A stretch of DNA of 64,000 bases from Clonostachys chloroleuca. Lineage: Eukaryota > Ascomycota > Sordariomycetes > Hypocreales > Bionectriaceae. Shown here one piece after another: positions 47,169 to 58,117 of this stretch. The stretch lies in contig JBANAY010000003.1 of NCBI GenBank assembly GCA_037952775.1, positions 6,200,001-6,264,000 on the forward strand, given 5' to 3'. The notes beneath the pieces were generated by a model, which was given only the letters and a program-made list of their open reading frames with translations, was not told the origin of the DNA and made no database searches. The translations under genes and the position numbers were made by a program. The stretch's first letter is position 1, and every line of letters starts with the position of its first letter.

Positions 47169-48420
47169 TATCGTGCCTGTCGCAGACGGTGTCTGGCCAG
47201 ATCATTCTATCACCATAGTACCAGAAGCAAGAGAGAGAAAAAAGTCAAGAGAACGAGCGGATGAAGCCAGAGAAGAGCTGCGTGGAATGTTCGTCCGATT
47301 TGCCTCAAATGGGGGTAATTGAATCCCCCCACGTGTGCTGCGATGGATAGGCCCATCATATGAGACGAATGAACATCCTTGAGCAGAGAAATCGGAAAAT
47401 TAAACGGGTTCCCCCTATCATCTGGTGCGACGAAGTGGATGAGGGTTGAACGTGCGTAATCGAGGCCGGTTGCGGGGGTTGAGAGGCTCGATGTGACCTC
47501 ACCGGTGCTTCTTAGTCGATTTTCCCTGTTTTCAGAGCGAATCGATTGCGAATGGGCAAGGGTCTGATCATTCCCGTGGGTCTTGGCTTGCATAAGCTCG
47601 CCGCGGGAAGAACAGAAGCCTCTAGTCTGATGAGAAGCTTGTTTCTCCCCGGTGTTCACATGCAGTGCGAGTCATTATACGGTCGCATTCTCCTATTCCT
47701 GAGTTTCTTCTCTGCTGCCTGAAGAGCTGGAACAGGCAGGCCTCGGTGAATAGGGGAGACGGCACATCCGTGAGATATGCATGTCTTAAGTATAACTGGC
47801 GGCTCCGGAAATGAGCTTGATTAGAATCCCTGCCGGTTCGTGCTCAACTTCTTCTCCAGGCAGTGGAGAAGCAGGATTCGTCAGTACCCTAGTCCAGCTC
47901 CCTTCCACAAGATGGATCCTACATGGTGCGTGCTCTTATCAATGAAGAACGTGCTCAGAGCACGGACGAGGAGGACACAGTCGCACAGAGACGCGACAGA
48001 GCCACAACTCTAGGTGGTGTCTGGATTCTGTTCATTTTCCTCTGTTCCAGCTCAGCCAGGAGAACGGCTTGAGCCGACGGTTGCTGACTTGAAGACGCCA
48101 TTCGCGGATGATGTTCCCCTTAAAGCCCAGCTAATTCCAAGCGCGACACCGGTTTGCGGATCACAACCGCATTGGTGTAGAAGCCGTTCAGACCGCCACG
48201 AGATGGAAATTATCACAGGCGGGGTGGCAATCTGGCTTTTCCATGCTTGTCGATGAGGACCGCGTTGGCCGCGCGCCATCACTCCATCATGTCGCCAGTC
48301 CACGACACCAGATCAAATCAACATGTTATTTTCTGCCATGATCTTCAATTCTATTCATGAAATCTAACTGTTCTGTGCCTTTGCGATGTAGGTCAAGTAG
48401 ATATTCTATCACAGACGCGA
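47169..48420. other. Intergenic region of about 1.25 kb
   Basis: No supported gene; short frames only. It holds the carboxypeptidase promoter and the GNAT 3' flank. Confidence 0.5.
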
Positions 48421-49604
48421 TCAATCGTTGAGACCGTCCTCGGTGATGTCGAGCATCATCCTACACCCATCAGCAATTGTCGATAATCAGCCGAATTGGT
48501 GACGTAAAAAAGACTTACCATGAAACCTCCCAGTGCTGTTCTCCATGCAGGCTCTTGCACATCCCTCTGCTACCAGCATTGCTCGCTGCCACATCCGCAG
48601 ACGCCCAACCATCAGTCGCATATGGGCCGCATCCGGTGCGCATCAGCTTCGCTCCCAGCGCTTTGGCCAGGCCGCGACGGCGGTATGGTTCCTTGTCCGT
48701 GTTAACATTCAACATGCCCATGATGGAAAACCGGAGTATCTCGGGTGATTACTTACCTCGCAGTGAAGACTACACAGCGAGCCATCAAATCCTGCAGTAT
48801 AGATGAAGTTGTCAGTCAAGTGAAGCTGCAGGAATCGTCCATCACAAGCAAAACGAACCTAGAAACGCCCAGGCGATGGGTGTGCCATCCTCAATCCGGA
48901 TGATCAAGTTCTGAAGGCGGAACAATGTCTCACTTTGCGCTCGGTCAGCAAGATAATTACTTGACGGGCCATCAATCAAGGCAAACATACGCTACGCGGG
49001 GTATGTCGGTTCTGGACACGACAATCCTACAATCATCCAGCGACGCCGTATCCCATCGCATCCCATCAGGCAACGGAGCATCATTTTCCGGGAAACCCTT
49101 TGCTTGGAACAGCCACTTGTCGTAAAATCCAGTCGCGCGAGGCGCCGCGCGCCCTAGGTCTATCAAGACGTTTCGCACAGCAGTATGTAAAGACCCCAGA
49201 AGGAGACCCCCAGGATACGCAGTCGGCTTCCCATACTCCCTGCCCAGCTTGACCAGCTCCCGGACCAGCTCCTCAATCTGGAGCCGGTACTCGGCCTTGT
49301 CCGCGTCACTCGGCTGCTCCACCTCCTCGAGCGTGGAGAAGAGCCACATCTGTGTGTCGGGCCCGCCGCCATAGTCCACGTACGCGGCTGTGAACCGGGC
49401 TGAGGCAAGCTGGTCGCCGCCGAGGACGTCGCCGCTTGAGATGACGACTGCGCGCGCGTTTGGGGGCATACCATCTTTGTACTTTGCGTGTTGCAGTCGG
49501 CGGAGCACTGGGAGTGAGTATGGCAAATGGACCTGTAGCAGTCGCTCCAGATCCTCCGGCACATCCGGGGTTGTGCGTGTGGTGAGCTTCACAGACGGAG
49601 TCAT
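48421..49604 (-). CDS. GNAT-type N-acetyltransferase
   Basis: About 311 residues from five inferred exons: 48991-49604, 48859-48932, 48757-48791, 48519-48691 and 48421-48460. All four junctions are GT-AG with matching phases, and introns are 58 to 67 bases. The N-terminal half (MTPSVKLTTRTTPDVPEDLERLL) is a variable substrate-binding part. The C-terminal half has IIRIEDGTPIAWAFLGFDGSL, the typical GNAT beta strands. Then EEPYRRRGLAKALGAKL is the acetyl-CoA-binding loop (RxxGxA type), followed by ADVAASNAGSRGMCKSL. This is the order of FR47-like fungal acetyltransferases. The acceptor substrate is unknown. A run of 26 G lies 59 bases upstream of the start. Confidence 0.85.
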
Positions 49605-51844
49605 GGTTGATTGTGTTGGGGCTGGTTTTGCCGACTGATTTGCGGAGAGATGAGGTTCCGCTGGGGGGGGGGGGGGGGGGGGGGGGGGTAAGGCCAGTCA
49701 GTCATGCAGTTTTATAGAAATTCCATTTATCCATTATTACATGTACGAGATTTACGGATGCTCTGATGCAATGTGAGTGAGTCATCATGAAAACCGGCGA
49801 TACACCGTGGATCGGCAGCATCAACGAACATCCATCCCCGGTTGCACCAGCAACAGGGTTGAAAAAAGGATGAGACACTAAACCATGGCTGAAGTACACT
49901 CTCAATCTTACACCAAGTATTCACATCGAGATTTCCCAACTAAACAGGTAATTTCTAAGCTAAAATAAAACATGCAGAGTCTCCTAAAGCTTAGAATTAC
50001 CTGGATGATTTTTCCTTTTATGAAAATATGATGATTTTGCTGCACCTGGTGGCTAGAAAAGAGCTTATCTAAGTAGGTGTCTCATCATTTCTTCAACCCT
50101 GTTGACCAGTACGTAGTGAATATTTTTAGAGCACTAGGTATTTGTAGCAATTTCCCTGCCCTATAAAGTGCGATTTCCCATACCTACAGATTGCTTCCAA
50201 GCCTCGGCGCTGAGACTTCTAGCGTCGATGGTTTGAGACGCACAAATTGCTATTTTTACGCTGTCCCGTAACTCTAATTTCGCAATTATTCTGATGCACG
50301 CCCTTCTGGCTAAAATTTAGTATAATATTCCTACGGAATAGAGGTTGTAAGTATTCTTACCGGTGTGAAAGCTTGTTTCAAGCTGGGTAATTGAATCAGT
50401 ATAGGGTAAGCTCAAGCTCAGCTCAGGACCCAAACAATATGCCACGACTGCGAGACATTCCATAAGAGTAGCATATAGATCCTAGTGAATAAGGAGGCGT
50501 GAGAGTCGACGAATCATTCTCTAGCCCGGGCTTATGAGGGGAAGTGCAGAAGGATCATCCTTCCTCCATTTCCTTCTGATAGGTAAACCATCCTGAGAAG
50601 CAAGGCATATTCTATAAAAGATATAAAAAAGCACAGGCTATGAAAGGACCGCCACTGCATATGCACCAAACGCAAGCCAGCAAACTTTCCGGAAATATTG
50701 AGCATCACGAAACAGGCCAACGAGAATTTTGTACAGTATGATTTGCTCAGCATATAGTAGAGGATCGACAACTTTTCACTAGCTAAAGACGATGTGCCAA
50801 CAGCTCACAAGGACTGCTTTAATCTAAGGTACTTTCCGTTTGAACGCAATCCCAACCACGTCGACCGGCCCGATATCGTCGGTCACGTGGCCCTCATAGG
50901 TATAGGCGGATCTGCGTACCTGTTGAAGTAGATAACGAGCTTGCACAAGACCATCATCACGCTGACTGGCCATAGTAGATCGCAGGTCGCTAGTAAATTT
51001 GCGCGTCACGTCCAAGACACATCACCACACGCCAATATCCTCTGCCAAGGCTCGAATAGATACACTAGTTCGTTGTAGACATTTTACGACTACCTGAGCA
51101 ACACAATCATAGCCTCGAGTTGCTCTGGCTAGTTCGCGACTAAACGTAGAGAGAGAAAGCTGGCCCGTGGCTGGCGGTCTTGGACAATATTAACGAGGTC
51201 AGCCTCTCTTAATCCAACCCCAGAGCCGGAAGATACGGGGTAGTGCGCCATCCGGCGGATGAGAACCCTGCTGTGCTGAGCGTCGCAGCTACTCGCAGTC
51301 TTCCTCCCAAAATGCTGTAATGGAATCATTCTCGCCACACCATACACACAGACGCCGCTAAGAAGTGAACAGGTAGCCACAAGGCTATCTAGAGGGTTCC
51401 AGCCATGGAAGACGCCCAGGCCCTTCAGTTTCTCGCAATAGGTTGTAGGGAGACTCTGACGAGACTGCAGCTGCTGATCTATGAAACAATAATGATTATA
51501 TGTATAAGCGACTCTTGCTATTGTTTCCATCTAACGAGTGTCAATATGAGCAGTCAGCCTTCAATAAGAGAATTTCAGACAGCTTAGAGGATTTAGATAG
51601 TTCAATGTCTTCAGCTTGAACTAGTTATGAATTTCATAAAAACCAGAGCTAGACATAAGACCAGACAAATGAAGAGGTAGGCGACGATAACGTCTGTTAG
51701 AGACAACGTTCCTATATAATTAAGAAGCACAAGGTTCAATGCCTCCCTAACCGCTGAACTCCAATACCCTGATACGTGTGGCAGACCTTGGTCTAGTGAG
51801 TCTGCGGATTTAGACTGAGTGTCCGTGGAGTATTTACCGTCTTC
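49605..51844. other. Intergenic region of about 2.2 kb
   Basis: AT-rich DNA with no supported gene. Two weak minus-strand frames (50824-51015 and 51129-51530) show protein-like stretches but no family I recognise; they could be worn remnants. The G26 run is at its left end. Confidence 0.5.
49663..49688. repeat. Homopolymer of 26 G
   Basis: An uninterrupted run of 26 G on the + strand, 59 bases before the GNAT start codon. It is the longest single-base run in the window. Its true length is uncertain, because such runs are often miscounted. Confidence 0.95.
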
Positions 51845-52875
51845 TTACTTGATTATGTTTAGTAAAGAGCAGCTTGGTCGTGACGACAGACGGCTTACCC
51901 ATTTAGGAAATGGCGTAAATTCAAAAGGAACTCCGTTGAGAGTTAAAGTACCTTCAAATCGGTGGAATACTACAAGGCCATTCAGGGCAAGTAACATAAT
52001 TACTCCTGTGCTCGGCGACCATGTAAGGCAGCCCAGTAACCGTCTGACGTCGTCAATGTCGAGGGACAGCTTCCGTAGAAGAACAAGAACTTCTAGCCAG
52101 GAAGTGAGAAATTCTTTGTCGCGATTGTGCGAGCACTCATAACCGTACTTATTCAACACTGCTTCAACCCCCAAATTTAACATCTCGTCGATGTGGTCTG
52201 CAAAGGTTTTGATATCTGAGGTTATCATCCCTTGAAGCCCTTTGTCACATGAGAGTGTATACTCGGCTATCTCGTATATATCCACAGTCGAGGTTCGAAA
52301 GGCGGGTAATGCCACATAAAGCAGCAGTTCCGAATAATTCCTGACATTGTTTTTAGTGATCGAAGAAAATAAGCTTCTTCTTTCTCATTCCGAGGATGTT
52401 GCGGTATACATGACCAATCGACCCAAATGCATGACCAAGTTTGTTGCTTGAGCTCTTTTTGGATAAGGCGTAGATATTTACTATTAGGGTCAGGGTCATC
52501 TGGTTTTTGCCAAAAGTGACTAACAAAAACGCATTCCTGTCGTGTAACAAACCCATCAGAAGCCGGAAAAAGAACATAATCGTCGAGGCGATCACTGCTC
52601 CACTTGGTCATTCTTTTCTGTGATAGAAATGCCTTTCTGCGCTGAAACATCCAGAAGACACGATCCGGAGGCTTGTCTAAAAAGTGATTCAAGTCGGTTT
52701 TGGACTGTAGGAGTTCCTTTTCCATGCCGGGCGCCTCGTGAGCAGTGCGTGATCCCCAGGCCTTGATGCTGCGACGCACAAGCGAGCGCCATGCAACAGA
52801 GGGCGCAGTTTTGGAAGGCGGGGATATTGTTGCAGACTGCATGGGTGCTTTAATATCTTCTCGTAGACTGGCCAT
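51845..52875 (-). CDS. SHFW-motif fungal protein, one-base frameshift
   Basis: About 343 residues if one base is restored. The ATG at 52875 begins MASLREDIKAPMQ. The first frame has the motifs FVSHFWQKPDDPDP, WVDWSCIPQHPR, YFLRSLKTM and YPPFEPRLWI. These occur together in a family of fungal proteins whose core resembles the start of HET or TIR-like domains (VSH.W and a later W.D). The frame ends at 52267, while the expected continuation IYEIAEYTLSCDKGL is in the next frame, switched within ATATAT at about 52276-52282. The length (1,031) fits one missing base. The second part is helical and ends at 51845. It could be a dead incompatibility-like gene or a sequence error; the function is not known. 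Confidence 0.6.
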
Positions 52876-53358
52876 CCTAAACAAGTGAAATTATATGGAC
52901 TTTGTCTAGCACCGCTCCCTTGGAGTCTAGTAATCTAAGGCTTGTAGGATTAAAATAGCAGAAATCATCTAGAGTGTGTCTGGTGATCAAGCCCAAGATA
53001 TAATAGTGAGGCACGATTCTAGAAGATCAATACTGACGAAACTGCTGCCTAATTTGGAGCGGGGTAACGACATCAAATTCCTGGCTTTCTCTAAGGGCTT
53101 TAAGTGGCTGAGCAGGAGACCGGTCCGCCTCGGGGTCAGCCAGTGCCTTATCGGGACGAGTTAAGAGCCTGAGAAGATAATTTTCCATGGTTTTCCTAAT
53201 AATGTTTACTAGCGAATTATATATATGTTTAAACAGGCTGGACTAGGAGCTCTAATCCTTATGAATTAACTCGGTAGTTAAGAATATCTTCCTATTGCCC
53301 GCCTAGCACCAACAGATTGAATAGTATATGGCTCCATGAATATAACCTACTTACTTAT
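52876..53358. other. Intergenic region
   Basis: AT-rich and without a supported gene. It contains the promoter of the SHFW-motif gene and the 3' flank of the acyltransferase. Confidence 0.5.
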
Positions 53359-54744
53359 TCACCCGGCATTACTATTATATCTAGATAACACTTCGCTAAA
53401 CAAACCCATAGTGCTCTTATTAAAGCAAACAAATAATTCAAGGTCGCCATTCAAGCAACGGGGCAAGATGACGGGGTATCTCTTGTTCTTAAGCGCAGGT
53501 ATTCTCACAGTCTCACACCGGCCAATATCTTTACCCCAGTCCAGCTCATAGACACTCTCATCAGCCCAAGAGACAATCGAAACGTCGGCCGCTTGCTTTC
53601 CGAGCTTGAGACCGGTCAAGTCGTCCTGTGCTGCCAGAAATCCAACGACTTCCTCCAAGGCTTTATTATTGATTGTTAAGATAGATTTGCGAATGGTCGC
53701 CGCTACCCGTGCCAAAGCTGTGATGGATGCCTCGGCGTCCTTCGTGATAATGTCAATGAGATCAGTATTATGAACAGTCGCCAGAGCTACAACAAACGCG
53801 GAGCCAAGGTAGTTCTTTGGCAGAGGCGGCCTCAATCGGCTGCGGACATTAACAGGGAAGCGCATTTGTCGCACTGTGTTTCGGCCTGAGTTACCTTGCT
53901 GTCCTGGATCGAGCGTTGCAGCGCCCATCCGTTCTTGGTCCTCTGCATATGTCACGGCGGCCCAAAGAAGGCCGTACAGGACATCGCTGGTTGAGACCCA
54001 AGGTACCTCATCGGTGTCAAGGTGTTTAGTCACTTCACCTTTCAAACTCCGAAGCGCATCGCTAGAGAGCTTGAAGACTAAAGTCTCGAGATGGTTAGGG
54101 CCATCCTGCCCTCCAGATTTCTTGACACCGTCGGCGACCTCTCTGTGCAAAAGAGTTGGCAGGTTGATCTGCGCAGCATCTAGCGCCACGTAGTTGCTCG
54201 GGAGCAGCGCCCTGCGGTCTAACCAGTCTGCAGAAAAGCCAATAGGCTGAGATGAGTGTGAGCTGCAATGCGAAGCCCAGATCTTGAGCAATGCCCCAAA
54301 ACCAGTGATATCGGTCGTCGAGTGGTGCACGCTAACAGAAAGCACGGAACCGCCATTCATAAGCAGAAATACGGCCCGGAATGTAGGCCGTCGACCGCTA
54401 GAGACAAGGTCCTCAAGAAAAAAGTCCAAGCATTTGAGACTTGAGGGGGAGAAATTATGAGCGCGGAGATCTTTGTAGTCGGCGGCTGCAGAAAGATCCC
54501 GGACACGGAAAAGGTCATCGACAGAGGCATCACGCTCGCTGAGTGCGATCGATCCTTTGGGATGTTCCTGATCGGTAACCTCGCCGGCAAGATACGGAAT
54601 ATCCCTCAAAGTGTCCGCCAGACCTTGGCGCAGAACCTGCGGCGCGGATGAGCTCGAGGACGCGAAGCAAATGATATGATTAATATAGGATCGTGGCATC
54701 AGCCAGTCAAGAGGCGACAGACGGCGCGTTATGGATTTCGACAT
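53359..54744 (-). CDS. BAHD-type acyltransferase
   Basis: Single exon, 461 residues; the ATG at 54744 begins MSKSITRRLSPLDWLMPRSYIN. It belongs to the CoA-dependent transferase family that includes plant BAHD enzymes and fungal trichothecene 3-O-acetyltransferase-like proteins. The catalytic HxxxD is present in SVHHSTTDITGFG near residue 140-145; the usual Gly after the Asp is Ile. The structural DFGWG-like motif is ELDWGKD near 415. NYLGSAFVVALATV is the other family segment. It should transfer an acyl group from CoA to a hydroxyl or amine of a small molecule. It lies 245 bases downstream of the IPT-LOG gene on the same strand, suggesting that it modifies a cytokinin-type product, which is inference. 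Confidence 0.85.
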   Translation of the reverse strand: MSKSITRRLSPLDWLMPRSYINHIICFASSSSSAPQVLRQGLADTLRDIPYLAGEVTDQEHPKGSIALSERDASVDDLFRVRDLSAAADYKDLRAHNFSPSSLKCLDFFLEDLVSSGRRPTFRAVFLLMNGGSVLSVSVHHSTTDITGFGALLKIWASHCSSHSSQPIGFSADWLDRRALLPSNYVALDAAQINLPTLLHREVADGVKKSGGQDGPNHLETLVFKLSSDALRSLKGEVTKHLDTDEVPWVSTSDVLYGLLWAAVTYAEDQERMGAATLDPGQQGNSGRNTVRQMRFPVNVRSRLRPPLPKNYLGSAFVVALATVHNTDLIDIITKDAEASITALARVAATIRKSILTINNKALEEVVGFLAAQDDLTGLKLGKQAADVSIVSWADESVYELDWGKDIGRCETVRIPALKNKRYPVILPRCLNGDLELFVCFNKSTMGLFSEVLSRYNSNAG

Positions 54745-54989
54745 GACTTTTTGTGTTTGTCTCGTTGCTCAAAATAGTGAGTCTATTAGGCTAAGGGTTG
54801 TTGGCATGCTTAACAATCAGAATCAGCGGTGACATTAACTTGGAGCCTGAGATATTAAGCCCATAGAGTTATAGCTTATTAATAATAGTAGTCACCATGC
54901 GGGTAGGTAGATCCGCAGGATACGTCTGTATTTTCATTATTCATACAAGATTCAGATGACCGGATTGTATTATTAACGTGCGACCTTGA

Positions 54990-56498
54990 CTAAATCCACT
55001 CGAGTTCACCAATCCGTGTGCGTAAGTGTTGATCCCCTAGACAAGAAACAACTTCATCTGCCGATGCTGCAACCTTTAGAATGCTAGCATCCTTCGGGTC
55101 TATAAATCCATCTCGGACAGCCTTACTGATCCAGTGCAACAGCCCATCGTAGAACCCGCTCACATTGAAGATGCAAACACTGCGGCCGTGGATACCCAGC
55201 TGGTACCATGTGGCAACCTCAAGCAGCTCCTCCATGGTGCCATAACCCCCACTCAATGCGACGAAGCCGCTGCCTGGAGCACCATCGAGGACAGACTTGA
55301 CCATGAGCCTCTTGCGGGTGTGCATATCCCTCAGAACGGTGCGAGTTCCGAATCCAGAAGGGCCGGCGCACTCTTTGGTCACCTCTTCCTCGTATCTCGC
55401 AAGCGCAGCTGGGATGATGCCGTGGACCGCGTTCGGGCCAGACAGTTCCACCAGAGTACCAGCAATGGCACCCATGATTTCAGTGGTGCCGCCGCCATAT
55501 ACAAGTTTTATGCCGTTGCGGTGCAACGCATGGGCGAGGGCCTTGGCCGTCTTGATGTGCGCGGGGTCGTTACCGGAAGAGGCTCCACCACTTACACGAA
55601 GTTAGCTCAAGTTGTTCAAGGGGAATATGCGGGGGGTATCTAACAATAAGCAGACAACGCGGTGTTTTGGCATCTCCTTCGATGGAAGCCACATTGACGG
55701 AGAGTTGTGGCAGAATTCGGTGGCTACCGAAATCGCAGGCCCTTCAACATCCAATGTCCAGGATGCTTTGTCAGTGACGGGAAGGCTGATACACGATACT
55801 CGCCCTTTGTGCAGAAGAGGCATCAAGGTGTGTTGAATCCATTCCAGCTGAAGGAGGCCATACCGTAAAGTATTGACGAACATTGATGCCAGGGCATTTT
55901 GTATCAAGACCCCGTGCTCGTCGGTGCTTGTATCAGATTGCAGGGACGAATAGAACTCTGAATATCCGATTGCCTTCCAAATACCTCTATCAAAATTGGG
56001 CTCATCATCGAGTAAGGTCTGTTGGAGGTGCTTCAGCTCGGCGAGCTCATCCAAGAGGCCCATCTCCAGCATTTTGTCAACCCTGGCCTGGATTAGTGAT
56101 TGGTATGTTGATTGACCAGGCACCAATATGACCACCATGATCCGGTACCGACGCTTGAATGCTTCAAGCAGCAGAGGAATTGTGAGGGATGTCGAGCCCC
56201 CAACAAGGACTGGCAGCTTTCCGCGACTGGCAATGTCGTCCTTTTTTTCAGCGGCCATGCTTACAAAGTCATGAGGTTCCTCATCGCCTTCAAGGTAGTC
56301 TATCATATGATGAGGGACGCCTTGCATTTCTTCGGCGTGAGGCTTTGCTGTGACGATGCCCCCGGGTCGATAGCACTGGAGGCTGTCGACGGAGACAACC
56401 TCGTCGAGAAATGGTTTGGCCATGGCCACTCCCAGCTTGGTTTTATCAGAAGCGGTAGGGCCAAAAATGGCAATGGAGGACTTGAGGTCAGGCTGCAT
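54990..56498 (-). CDS. IPT-LOG: Fused isopentenyltransferase-LOG enzyme (cytokinin biosynthesis)
   Basis: Bifunctional enzyme, about 484 residues. The IPT half should transfer an isopentenyl group to an adenine nucleotide; the LOG half should release the free base from the riboside monophosphate. Exons inferred: 55645-56498 and 54990-55590, with a 54-base intron (GTTAGA donor, GCTAAC branch point, AAG acceptor). Splicing yields HRVVCLFGGASSGNDPAH, which restores the LOG N-terminus. IPT features are GPTASDKTKL (P-loop), VSVDSLQCYRPGGIVTAKP, GVPHHMIDYLE and PVLVGGSTSLT. LOG features are KLVYGGGTTEIMG and ALSGGYGTMEELLEVATWYQ. The P-loop has Asp in place of the Gly before Lys-Thr (codon GAT at 56445-56447). 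Similar fusions are known from Claviceps and Fusarium. There is no P450 nearby. Family and fusion are sure; activity is uncertain. Confidence 0.9.
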
Positions 56499-56730
56499 CT
56501 TGATTTAGCATTCATTTCAGATCACTGTCATAAGTGTTCAGCACCGTTATTGATAATCGCATAGTGTGGAAACAGTAGTTCTAGTAAATTTACTAAGCTA
56601 TCACCTCAATGTGGAATACAGAAATCCATCTCCCACCACTCATTGCTTATAGCCTCCATACTCCATGTCCAACCTTTAGCCGTACTTTGGGTTACAAACG
56701 TCTCCGAGATCATCTTCATTGTTCCGCCAA

Positions 56731-58117
56731 TTATTCTTCCCTACGTCGAATGGCAGCGCGTTGCAAGTTACGGCGGTGCAAGTTACGGCGGTGCTTGGAA
56801 CTGGAGCAGCCGACACCGGTTTGGGTAGCCGTGGGAGCAGTAGCGGTGGAGGTAGCTGGTGTCGAAGTCCGAGTCTCAGTACTAAAGGTGCTGGCAGGGG
56901 TTACGGCTGTCGAGGATGAAGGCGAGGATACCGAGGAGGGGCTATCGTTGGTCGAGTCATCACCAAAGATGTCTGTCTGGGCCTCTGTAGAAGTGAGGTT
57001 GTGGTTAGCCATTACAGGATCTTCTGGTGGTACATGACACAGAGTTCCTACGTACCCTCCAGGTAGCCCATGCGAGTGGAATATGTGGAAACCTTGTCTC
57101 CTTGCTTGTACTCGATATTGTTTCCGGACTTTTGAAAGGCGGCGATCATCTGCTTAGCGCCGGTGACGCCAGCACCAGGGACCTTGCTGGGAATCTTGGG
57201 GGTCTTGCCACCGTTGGCGTTGACGATGCGGCACTTATGGGCGGCCATGTACATGTTCTGTTGGCCGTACCCATCGGGGACCCATCTATCAACTCATGTT
57301 AGACTATTTCATTCACAAATTGCTTCGGCGGTCCGGATATGAACGAACCCAGTCACACAGATGCAAGACTCGCAAGCGGCGAGATCGGGAATCTCATAGT
57401 TGGCGAGACGCTCAAAGGGAGTCTCAGAGGCGATGGAGACAACGACGAGGTTGTCCATCGTGACGGCCCAGATGTTATCGACATAGGCGACGGCAATGGC
57501 AGTTCCAGCTGCAGTGGACTTGTTGGCGGCGTGCAGGTTGGGCGAGTTGAGGCCCTTTGACGAGCTGACGAGACCCTGTGCGACGACTTCGGGGTTGTTG
57601 GTCGAGTAGGGGATGGGGCGCTCGTTCTCCTCCTTTCCATCGGCGTAGAAGCCTGTAGAGTCCTGCCAGTTGGCCCAGGGAACGGTGATTTGGGAGTTGG
57701 CCTGGATCTCCCAAACTCCCTTGGGTTCGGCTAAATGACAGTTGCGGCCCTTGGATAGAAACCTAGACAGTTCTTGTGTTAGAAACTGCTCTTATATCGA
57801 AAATCCAAGTCTCAATCCTGGATCGCAAGTCGTCTTTGCAAAGGATCATGGGGAGGCTGCAGTATACCAGCTATCGAATTCAAGGTTGTAAAGAGGATCA
57901 AAAACAACACGGTTCTCGTCGGTGAAGTTGGTCAATGAGCCCTTGTAGGAGTTCTTCAAAGGGCTGTTAGCAGAGAATTAAGCCATAGCAGTCATATGAA
58001 CGATAGACGCACCTCGGGACAGTACATTCCATCGGTGTAGGCGGCAAGATGCGCGGTGGCCAATGGAAGGGCGAATGCGGCGGCTGTCAACAGCCTCTTG
58101 GCAAATGATTGAAGCAT
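56731..58117 (-). CDS. Secreted protein resembling AA14 lytic polysaccharide monooxygenases
   Basis: About 362 residues from five inferred exons: 58013-58117, 57868-57953, 57349-57762, 57056-57285 and 56731-56984; phases fit throughout. The signal peptide ends ATA, leaving His at the mature N-terminus (HLAAYTDGMYC), as needed for a copper-binding histidine brace. Later segments ENRVVFDPLYNL, WFLSKGRNCHLAEP, TAIAVAYVDN and NLVVVSIASETPFERLA match, from memory, fungal AA14-type proteins. So do GWVPDGYGQQNMYM and GAKQMIAAFQKSGNN. A Ser/Thr linker follows, then an Arg-rich tail that includes a 15-base tandem repeat (HRRNL twice). AA14 enzymes oxidise xylan on cellulose; activity here is not shown. 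It could pair with the CDH encoded in this window. The family label is less certain than the secretion and N-terminal His. Confidence 0.75.
56763..56792. repeat. 15-base tandem duplication in the AA14-like gene tail
   Basis: The unit GCAAGTTACGGCGGT is repeated exactly at 56763-56777 and 56778-56792. On the coding strand it gives HRRNL twice and keeps the frame. Confidence 0.85.

Noticed and set aside
49605..53358. Possible transposon remnants in the AT-rich stretch
   Set aside because: No transposase or reverse-transcriptase motifs and no terminal repeats found by eye.
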